NCBI RefSeq assembly: GCF_000718015.1
Contig: NZ_JODY01000007.1
Location: 62,001 to 126,000 of the forward strand
Source of the DNA: Streptomyces catenulae
GTDB lineage: Bacteria > Actinomycetota > Actinomycetes > Streptomycetales > Streptomycetaceae
Reading direction: 5' to 3'
Length of the DNA stretch: 64,000 nt
The notes beneath the pieces were generated by a model that searched no databases, was not told the DNA's origin, and worked only from the letters and a program-made list of their open reading frames with translations. How positions within the stretch are numbered: the stretch's first letter is position 1; the number at the start of each line of letters is the position of its first letter. The translations under genes and the position numbers were made by a program. Below, piece by piece: positions 56,668 through 64,000 of the stretch.

Positions 56668-57267
56668 TCACCTGCCGGAGGTCGTCGGGGCGGGGGCGGT
56701 CGCGGCGGACGGCGGAGCGGTGCGGCCGTCCGGGGGCGGTGAGCCGGGCGGGGCGGTCGGCGCGGGGGCACCGGACGTACCGGGTGCGGGGGCGCCCGGG
56801 GAGGCCGTCGCGCCCGGGGGCGCGGTGGCGCCCGGGGAGGCGGCGGCGCCGAGCGCCCCGGGGAGCGACGGACCGGCCGGGGCGTGCAGCGGGTGCGGCT
56901 TCTCGGTCGCCTCGCTGGGCCTGCCGCGGACCGTGCCGTCCGGGGCGAGGAACGCCGGGTTGCCGCCCGGCACCATGCCCAGCTCCCGGGCGCGCCGTTC
57001 CAGGGCGCCCGGGGCGGAGACCGCGTCCACGGCCTGCTGGAGTTCTTGCTGGTCGTCGGTGAGTTCGTCGGTCCGCTTCTCCAGCCGGCTCAGCTCGAAC
57101 GAGCCCTGGTTGAGCGCGGAGTTGAGCAGCAGCAGGGCGAGCAGCCCGGAGCCGAGGAGGACGACGACTAGCAGAACGAAGGGCGTTCGCGCGGCGGAAC
57201 TGCTCCCGCCGGGGAACAGCGCCGCGAGACGGGAGGGCCCCTTCGGCGAACGCCCCCGGGGGGTCAC
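56668..57267 (-). CDS. ftsL: FtsL-like septum protein
   Basis: A 199-aa bitopic protein: a short basic N-terminus, one membrane segment (about 28-50), then a leucine-zipper-like coiled coil (about 55-90, [22 protein letters not shown] in the middle). The last 80 residues are a Pro/Ala/Gly/Ser tail expected outside the cell. The position between rsmH and ftsI and the layout identify FtsL despite weak sequence conservation. GTG 57267 overlaps the rsmH stop as GTGA. Confidence 0.88.
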   Translation of the reverse strand: MTPRGRSPKGPSRLAALFPGGSSSAARTPFVLLVVVLLGSGLLALLLLNSALNQGSFELSRLEKRTDELTDDQQELQQAVDAVSAPGALERRARELGMVPGGNPAFLAPDGTVRGRPSEATEKPHPLHAPAGPSLPGALGAAASPGATAPPGATASPGAPAPGTSGAPAPTAPPGSPPPDGRTAPPSAATAPAPTTSGR

Positions 57268-58223
57268 GCGATGTCCTCACGGATGCGTTCGGCACCGCGC
57301 AGCCGGGCCGGGGCCGCCCGCCGGTTCTCGGCGACCTCTTCCTCCGTGGGGAGTTCGGCGCCCCGGGTGAGCAGCTTCAGCCGCGGCTGGAACTGCTCGG
57401 GGACGACGGGCAGGCCGGGCGGCGCGGTGTTGGCGGCACCGGCGGCGAAGACCTGCTTGACGATCCGGTCCTCCAGCGAGTGGTAGGCGAGGACCGCGAT
57501 CCGGCCGCCGACCGCCAGCGCCTTCACCGCTGCGGGCACCGCCCGCTCCACGCTCGCCAGCTCGCCGTTGACCTCGATGCGCAGCGCCTGGAAGGTGCGC
57601 TTGGCGGGGTTGCCGCCGTGCCGCTTGGCGGCCTGCGGCAGCGCGTCACGGATCAGCTCGACCAGCCGGGCGCTGTTGTGGAACGGCTCCTTCGCCCGCT
57701 CGCGCACCACCGCCTCGACGATCCGCTTGGCCTGCTTCTCCTCCCCGTAGGAGCGCAGGATCCGCACCAGCTCCCCGGGGGCGTAGGTGTTGAGGACGTC
57801 GGCGGCGCTGATGCCGGTCGTCTGGTCCATCCGCATGTCCAGCGGCGCGTCCTGTGCGTACGCGAAGCCGCGGTCGGCCTCGTCGAGCTGCATGGAGGAG
57901 ACGCCGAGGTCGAAGAGGACGCCCTGGACCCGGGGCACGCCGAGGCGGTCGAGGACCTCGGGGAGTTCGTCGTAGACGGCGTGCACCAAGGTGGCGCGGT
58001 CGCCGTACGGGGCGAGCCGTTCACCGGCCAGGCGGAGCGCGGACGGGTCGCGGTCGAGGGCGATGAGCCGGGCGGCGGGGAAGGTGGCGAGCAGCGCCTC
58101 GCTGTGGCCGCCGAGGCCGAGGGTGCAGTCGACGACGACGGCACCCGGCTCGGCGAGGGCGGGGGCGAGCATGTCCAGACAGCGCCGGAGCATGACGGGG
58201 ACGTGGCGGGTGTTGCCGCTCAT
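57264..58223 (-). CDS. rsmH: 16S rRNA (cytosine-1402-N4) methyltransferase RsmH
   Basis: A 319-aa SAM-dependent methyltransferase (MraW). Motifs include [44 protein letters not shown] and [11 protein letters not shown]. It starts at ATG 58223 and opens the division and cell-wall cluster. mraZ is not present before it. A candidate promoter lies about 300 bases upstream, giving a long leader. Confidence 0.96.
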   Translation of the reverse strand: MSGNTRHVPVMLRRCLDMLAPALAEPGAVVVDCTLGLGGHSEALLATFPAARLIALDRDPSALRLAGERLAPYGDRATLVHAVYDELPEVLDRLGVPRVQGVLFDLGVSSMQLDEADRGFAYAQDAPLDMRMDQTTGISAADVLNTYAPGELVRILRSYGEEKQAKRIVEAVVRERAKEPFHNSARLVELIRDALPQAAKRHGGNPAKRTFQALRIEVNGELASVERAVPAAVKALAVGGRIAVLAYHSLEDRIVKQVFAAGAANTAPPGLPVVPEQFQPRLKLLTRGAELPTEEEVAENRRAAPARLRGAERIREDIA

Positions 58224-58280
58224 GCGCGGACCCCGCTTCGCCGGGCGGACCCGCAGCCGGGGCGGGCGCACCTCTTTCTG

Positions 58281-58303
58281 ATTCGCTCGCTGCGCTCGCT
58301 CAT
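58281..58303 (-). repeat. GCGAGCGCAGCGAGCG-type repeat in the rsmH leader
   Basis: On the plus strand CGCTCGCT occurs twice, separated by one G, within a 23-base block. On the minus strand it reads ATGAGCGAGCG..., a sequence often found in streptomycete intergenic regions and sometimes mistaken for a start (MSERSERI). It lies in the long rsmH leader. Confidence 0.5.
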
Positions 58304-58521
58304 AAGCCTTCCGATGGGTGAGCGGCAGGTGGGTCCCCGGCCGCTGGCGGGGTGCCGCACGTACCGCTTGGTCCCCGCCCGCTCTGAAGGGGAAGTGGCT
58401 CTCCGGCGACGGGAATTGGCGTCGGAAGGCCGCTGGAGCGGGAGGAGGCCGAACCGCACGTGTGGTGGACACGCGAGGGCTTCGGGGACCGAGGAGAGCG
58501 TCACGCCTCCCACTTCGCGCC

Positions 58522-58549
58522 ACTTTAGTCCACCGCCATCCCCGGTCAA
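58522..58549 (-). promoter_or_regulatory. Candidate promoter of the rsmH-led cluster
   Basis: TTGACC (58549-58544) and TAAAGT (58527-58522) on the minus strand are 16 bases apart, a close match to house-keeping promoters. Transcription would begin near 58515, leaving about 290 bases of leader before rsmH. Confidence 0.65.
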
Positions 58550-58583
58550 TCAACCGGTTCCGCGCGTCCCGGAGCGGCTGTTC

Positions 58584-58611
58584 GGGCCCCCGCTCACCCG
58601 AACGGGGGCCC
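58584..58611. other. Hairpin in the rsmH/carbonic anhydrase intergenic region
   Basis: GGGCCCCCG pairs with CGGGGGCCC (9 bp, 10-base loop). It lies between two divergent genes and is therefore not an obvious terminator. The whole 487-base gap has no convincing gene; it holds this hairpin, the rsmH promoter, a repeat and a BldD-like palindrome. Confidence 0.5.
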
Positions 58612-58641
58612 CGTAACGCTCCATGTGGATTACGTCACAAG

Positions 58642-58655
58642 GGGTGATGTCACCC
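58642..58655. promoter_or_regulatory. BldD-like palindrome
   Basis: GGGTGA-TG-TCACCC is a perfect 6-2-6 inverted repeat that resembles GTGA-(n)-TCACC BldD boxes. It lies 56 bases before the carbonic anhydrase ATG and about 95 bases upstream of the rsmH promoter. Confidence 0.4.
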
Positions 58656-58698
58656 GCTATGACCGCTCCCAGGTGCGGCCGGATCCGGCCGCCAGGGC

Positions 58699-58704
58699 TA
58701 CGGT
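58699..58704 (+). promoter_or_regulatory. Candidate -10 box (TACGGT) of the carbonic anhydrase gene
   Basis: TACGGT ends 6 bases before ATG 58711, which suggests a leaderless mRNA. No ribosome site is seen. Confidence 0.5.
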
Positions 58705-58710
58705 GAGGCC

Positions 58711-59268
58711 ATGTCCATATCTGCCTCACAGTCGCCCTCCCCGGCCGCCGACGGCACCGCGCCCGCCGGGACCACCGTCACCGACCGCCTCGTCGCGGCG
58801 AACGCGGAGTACGCCGAAGCGTTCGGCGACCCCGGCATGGATGCCCGGCCGGTCCTGAAGGTCGCCGTCGTGGCCTGCATGGACGCCCGCCTCGACCTGC
58901 ACGCGGCGCTCGGTCTGGAGCTGGGTGACTGCCACACCATCCGTAACGCGGGCGGTGTGGTCACCGACGACATCATCCGTTCCCTGACCATCAGCCAGCG
59001 CGCGCTGGGCACCCGTTCGGTGGTGCTCATCCACCACACCGACTGCGGTCTGCTGGGTCTCACCGAGGACTTCCGTCACGATCTGGCGGCCGAGGTGGGC
59101 CAGCGTCCCACCTGGGCGGTCGAGGCGTTCAAGGACCTCGACGAGGACGTCCGCCAGTCGATGGAGCGGGTGCGCACCTCGCCGTTCCTGCTGCACAAGG
59201 ACGACGTCCGCGGCTTCGTCTTCGACGTCACCACCGGTCTGCTGCGGGAGATCTTCCCCCAGCGCTGA
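58711..59268 (+). CDS. Beta-carbonic anhydrase
   Basis: A 185-aa zinc enzyme interconverting carbon dioxide and bicarbonate. The zinc ligands and the Asp-Arg dyad are visible in VACMDARLD and HHTDCGLL, and the connecting IRNAGGVVTDD is typical. It is compact, like the small actinobacterial beta-class enzymes. It is divergent from rsmH and ends at a terminator. Confidence 0.93.
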   Translation: MSISASQSPSPAADGTAPAGTTVTDRLVAANAEYAEAFGDPGMDARPVLKVAVVACMDARLDLHAALGLELGDCHTIRNAGGVVTDDIIRSLTISQRALGTRSVVLIHHTDCGLLGLTEDFRHDLAAEVGQRPTWAVEAFKDLDEDVRQSMERVRTSPFLLHKDDVRGFVFDVTTGLLREIFPQR

Positions 59269-59280
59269 CCTCGCGCCACC

Positions 59281-59312
59281 GCCGGGTGCGGGACATCTGT
59301 CCCGTGCCCGGC
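59281..59312 (+). terminator. Terminator after the carbonic anhydrase gene
   Basis: GCCGGGTGCGGGACA pairs with TGTCCCGTGCCCGGC, about 15 bp with two G-T pairs and a very short loop, 12 bases after the stop. Confidence 0.7.
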
Positions 59313-59551
59313 TTCGTGCTGCCCGCACACGGCCGGACCCGGCGTCACCCGCCGGGGCGAAACGCCGTCAGTTGTCCACAGGCCATGACGTGGAGTGCGC
59401 GCGGCGGTGAGAATGCGGGGGTGGCGTCGCCGCGGCCCCGGCCGGGTGCGACGCCGCATCCGGGGGCGGGCCGGGCCGTACGGAAGGCGCCGGTCCGGTG
59501 ATGAGGAATCCTCTGTTCAGCGCGGGCACGGGGAAGGGCCGAGGAGGGCCG

Positions 59552-60573
<1,022 letters not shown>

Positions 60574-60574
<1 letters not shown>

Positions 60575-61977
60575 TGTCCGACGGGAGCGAGGGCGCCGGG
60601 CGGGGCGGGCTGCGGGTGACCTTCGCCGGGCTGACGACGCGCGGCCGGTCGTTCCTGGCCGCCGGGGTCGCCGCCGCGGTCTGCGCCTATCTGCTGGGCC
60701 AGGCGGATCTGCTGCGGGTGGGGCTGCTGCTGGCCGCGCTGCCGCTGGTCTGCGTCCTGGTGCTGCACCGCACCCGCCACCACGTCGCCGCGCACCGCAC
60801 CCTCGCGCCCGCCCGGGTGCCGGTGGGCGCCGAGGCCCGGGTGCGGCTCTCGGTGGAGAACCTCTCCCGGCTGCCCACGAGCGTCCTGATGCTCCAGGAC
60901 CGGGTCCCGTACGTGCTCGGGCCGCGGCCGCGGTTCGTGCTGGACCGCGTCGAGGCGGGCGGGCACCGGGAGGTGTCGTACCGCGTCCGGTCGGACCTGC
61001 GGGGGCGTTTCCCGCTCGGGCCGCTGGAGCTGCGGTGGGCGGACCCGTTCGGCATGTGCGAGCTGGCCTGCGCCTTCGGCGCCTCGGACACGCTGACGGC
61101 GGTGCCCCGTACGGAGCCGCTGCCGCCGGTGCGGATGGCCGGGGAGACGGCCGGGTTCGGCGACGGGCGGCGGCGTTCGGCGGCGCTGGCGGGCGAGGAC
61201 GACGTCATCCCGCGCGGCTACCGCCACGGCGACGATCTGCGCCGCGTCCACTGGCGGTCCACGGCGCGCCACGGCGAGCTGATGGTGCGCCGGGAGGAGC
61301 AGCCGCGGCGGACGCGGTGCACGGTCCTGCTCGACACCCGGGAGGCGGCCCACCGCGGCACCGGCCCGGAGTCGGCGTTCGAATGGGCGGTGGCGGCCGC
61401 CGCGTCCACCGCGACGCATCTGCTGGAGCGCGGTCTCCCGGTACGGCTGCTGACGGACACCGGCACCTCGGTGCCCGGCCCGGAGGGCACCGCCGCCGGT
61501 CCGGGCGGCACGGACCCCGGTGAGGCGGCTGGGCTGCTGCTGGACGTCCTCGCCGTGGTGGAGCCGTCCGGGCAGCCGGACCTCTCGGCGGCGTACGAGG
61601 CGCTGCACGGCGAGGGGCTGCTGATCGGCTTCTTCGGGGAGCTGGACGAGGCGGCGATCGAGGCGGCGGCGCGGATGCGGCAGCGCAGTGCGGCAGCGGT
61701 CGCCTTCGTCCTGGACGGCGACGCCTGGGCCCAGCACTCCTGGCAGGCGCGATCCGGCGCCCGTCCGGGGCGGCTCGACGACCGGCTGCGGATGCTCCGC
61801 GAGGTGGGCTGGACGGCGCTGCCGGTGACACCGGGCGCCTCGCTGCCCACGCTGTGGCGGGCGGCCGACGGTGCGGGCGGCATACCCTCCGAGGGCCCCT
61901 GGGCGGGCGCGGCGGCCACGCCGTACGCCCCGGCGGACCCGGACGGCGCGGCAGCGGGGGCGGGGAGCGGCACATGA
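60574..61977 (+). CDS. DUF58 membrane protein
   Basis: A 467-aa protein with two N-terminal membrane segments (about 22-60). The DUF58 signature region is DVIPRGYRHGDDLRRVHWRS in a von Willebrand A-like domain. ATG 60574 shares one base with the moxR stop (TGATG); GTG 60571 is an alternative. It should form a complex with MoxR. An Ala/Gly-rich C-terminal tail follows from about residue 420. Confidence 0.9.
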
Positions 61978-62005
61978 GGCGGGACGGGCGAGCGGGAGGG
62001 TGCGG

Positions 62006-64000
62006 ATGACCGGGCGGGGACCTGCCCTGTGGGCGGCGGTGGCGACGCTCTGCGCGTCCTGCGCGCTGGTGCCGTTGGTCGATCCGGTCAGCTGGATGGT
62101 GCAGGCGGCACTGCTGGTGGCGCTGGTGACGGCGGCGGGTGCCGGGGCGCGGCGGCTGCCGTGGCCCCGGCCGGTGGTCGTGGCGGCCCAGGTCGTGGTG
62201 GCGGTGTTGACGCTGACCGCGCTGTACGCGGGCGGGCAGGCGCTGCTCGGGGTGGTGCCGGGCCCGGACGCCGTCGCGGAGCTGGTCCGCCTCGGGCGGT
62301 CCGGGGTCGCGGATGTGAGCCGGTACGCCAGTCCGGCGCCGCTCACCCCGGGCATCCGGCTGCTGCTGGTCGGCGGCGTGACGCTGGTCGGCCTGGTCGT
62401 GGACGCGCTGGCGGTCACCTACCGCAGCGCCGCGCCCGCCGGGCTGCCGCTGCTGGCGCTCTACTCGGTGGCCGCGGGGCTGACCACGGGCGGCACGGGC
62501 TGGCTGTGGTTCCTGATCTCCGCCGCGGGCTATCTGCTGCTCCTGCTGGCCGAGGGCCGCGACCGGCTGTCGCGGTGGGGCCGGGTCTTCGGCGGCACGA
62601 CCGGCCGGGTCCCCCGCTGGTGGCCGCGGCGCGGGAAGGCGGCGTCCGGGCCCGCTCCGGCGCCGGTGCGGCACGGGCGGCGGATCGGCGCGCTGGCGCT
62701 CGGCGTCGCCGTCGCCGTCCCCGCCGCGCTGCCGTCGCTGGGCACCGGGCTGCTCGGCACGGGCGGCCGGGACGGCGGCTCCGGCGGCGGCACCATCTCG
62801 GCCGTCAACCCGCTGGTCTCCCTCCAGAACAGCCTCAACCAACCCGAGGACAAGGAGGTCCTCAACTACCGCACCACGGCGGGCGACACCCGCGATCTGT
62901 ATCTGCGGATCGTGGCGCTCGACCAGTTCGACGGCACCGCCTGGAAGCCGTCCGAGCGGACGGTGACCGACGTCCCCGAGCAGCTGCCGCGGCCCGCGGG
63001 CCTCTCCCCGGAGGTCGCCACCACCCAGGTCAACACCTCGATCTCGACCGCCGAGTGGTACGGCCAGAACTGGCTGCCGATGCCGTTCCCGGCGTCCCGG
63101 GTCGGCATCGCCGGGCGGTGGCGCTTCGAGGAGCAGGGCCGCACCCTGGTCGGCGACCGCGGCCAGAACACCCGTGGCCTGCAGTACCAGGTGGAGAGCC
63201 TGCGGGTGCGGCCCACGGCCCGGCAGCTCGCCGAGGCCCCGCCGCCGCCCGCCGCACTGCGCCGCGAGTACACCCGGGTCCCCGCCGAACTGCCGCCCGT
63301 GGTCGCGGCGACGGCCCGCAAGGTCACCCGCGGCGCGGCCACCCCGTACGCCAAGGCCGTCAAGCTCCAGGACTGGTTCGCGACCGACGGCGGCTTCCGC
63401 TACGACACCGAGGTCCGGGCGGGCAGCGGCGTGAAGGCCATCGCGCGGTTCCTGGAGCAGAAGGAGGGCTTCTGCGTCCACTTCTCGTTCTCGATGGCCG
63501 CGATGGCGCGCACCCTGGGCATCCCGGCGCGGGTCGCCGTCGGTTTCACCCCGGGCACCAAGCAGCCCGACGGTACGACCTCGGTCGGCCTGCGCGACGC
63601 CCACGCCTGGCCCGAGCTGTACTTCGAGGGGGTCGGCTGGACACGCTTCGAGCCCACGCCGAGCCGCGGCAACATCCCCGAGTACGCGCTGCCGGACACC
63701 TCCCAGGAGCACACACCGGGCTCCCCCGCGCAGGAGCCGACCCGGCCCACGACGCCGACCGGCGGCCCGCGTCCGGATCCGACCTGCGGCCCCGACCGGC
63801 GCACGGGCGCCACGGACTGCACGGCGGCGGCGCCCACGGCCCAGGACCCGGGCGCGCCGGGCGGCGGCCCGCCCGTCCTCGCCGCCGTCGGCCTCACCCT
63901 GGGCGGTCTGCTGCTGCTCTCGGGGGCCGCGCTCCCGGCGCTCTGGCGCCGTCGCCTCCGGAACCGGCGGCTCTCCGCCGAGGGCCCGGCGGCCGTCCTG
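62006..64000 (+). CDS. TgpA-type membrane transglutaminase-like protein, partial
   Basis: The first 665 residues are present; the gene runs off the right edge. Six or so membrane helices fill about residues 1-245, then an extracytoplasmic region with a transglutaminase-like domain: cysteine C490 in EGFCVHFSFSMAAMARTLGI and H533 in LRDAHAWPELYFEGVGW. A Pro/Thr-rich stretch (about 555-625) is followed by another membrane helix (about 628-650). GGAGGG precedes ATG 62006. The moxR-DUF58-tgpA order is a conserved envelope operon; the substrate is unknown. Confidence 0.92.
   Translation, partial: MTGRGPALWAAVATLCASCALVPLVDPVSWMVQAALLVALVTAAGAGARRLPWPRPVVVAAQVVVAVLTLTALYAGGQALLGVVPGPDAVAELVRLGRSGVADVSRYASPAPLTPGIRLLLVGGVTLVGLVVDALAVTYRSAAPAGLPLLALYSVAAGLTTGGTGWLWFLISAAGYLLLLLAEGRDRLSRWGRVFGGTTGRVPRWWPRRGKAASGPAPAPVRHGRRIGALALGVAVAVPAALPSLGTGLLGTGGRDGGSGGGTISAVNPLVSLQNSLNQPEDKEVLNYRTTAGDTRDLYLRIVALDQFDGTAWKPSERTVTDVPEQLPRPAGLSPEVATTQVNTSISTAEWYGQNWLPMPFPASRVGIAGRWRFEEQGRTLVGDRGQNTRGLQYQVESLRVRPTARQLAEAPPPPAALRREYTRVPAELPPVVAATARKVTRGAATPYAKAVKLQDWFATDGGFRYDTEVRAGSGVKAIARFLEQKEGFCVHFSFSMAAMARTLGIPARVAVGFTPGTKQPDGTTSVGLRDAHAWPELYFEGVGWTRFEPTPSRGNIPEYALPDTSQEHTPGSPAQEPTRPTTPTGGPRPDPTCGPDRRTGATDCTAAAPTAQDPGAPGGGPPVLAAVGLTLGGLLLLSGAALPALWRRRLRNRRLSAEGPAAVL

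Noticed and set aside
58220..58303. Small gene starting MSERSERI before rsmH
   Set aside because: The start comes from a common intergenic repeat, the product is Arg-rich without known relatives, and the frame ends only a few bases beyond the rsmH start.

Overview
The window is about 64 kb of very GC-rich DNA. Codon third positions are almost always G or C, and GTG starts are common. Gene order and protein content point to a Streptomyces chromosome or a close relative in Streptomycetaceae. Supporting marks are histidine genes beside a split trp cluster with trpM, a PriA-type isomerase, a DAP-type MurE, and a division cluster with sepF, yggT and divIVA but no ftsA. I saw no phage, transposon, plasmid, CRISPR or tRNA genes. 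This is a conserved core region, not an accessory island.

Layout: (1) 1-13.1 kb, mainly minus strand, is amino-acid biosynthesis. The order is hisD-hisC-hisB-(54-aa membrane protein)-hisH-priA-ridA-hisF, then, past a plus-strand gene, hisI-trpE-(two small membrane proteins), a strong hairpin, and (DUF2752)-trpC-trpM-trpB-trpA. There is no trpF; PriA should do both the HisA and TrpF reactions. (2) 13.4-21.1 kb is a mixed stretch: a beta-helix-like membrane protein, a stand-alone LON substrate-binding domain, a YbaK-type deacylase, an ABC exporter and a NYN-domain nuclease-like protein. (3) 21.2-33.2 kb holds dnaE, two tandem membrane-anchored thioredoxin-fold proteins, a Tat-exported PhoD phosphatase, a dienelactone-hydrolase-like protein, an MscS channel and a Na+/H+ antiporter. 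(4) 33.3-39.7 kb carries an RluD-type pseudouridine synthase, lspA, a Lys/Ala-rich DksA/TraR zinc-finger protein and ileS behind a translational T-box. (5) 40.1-58.2 kb, minus strand, is the division and cell-wall cluster: rsmH-ftsL-ftsI-murE-murF-mraY-murD-ftsW-murG-ftsQ-ftsZ-pgeF-yggS-sepF-yggT-divIVA. (6) 58.7-64 kb, plus strand, has a beta-carbonic anhydrase and a moxR-DUF58-transglutaminase operon cut by the window end.

Genes within operons are tightly packed, with many 1-4 base start/stop overlaps that suggest translational coupling. Convergent gene pairs are separated by long perfect hairpins. Several single genes have a TANNNT -10 box 6-8 bases before the start codon, which suggests leaderless mRNA. 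The most notable points are an IleRS whose HIGH signature reads GAHH, the ileS T-box with mutually exclusive helices that can be read from the sequence, a coupled 54-aa membrane protein inside the his operon, a perfect operator-like palindrome before hisD, and a dense set of candidate developmental sites upstream of ftsZ.
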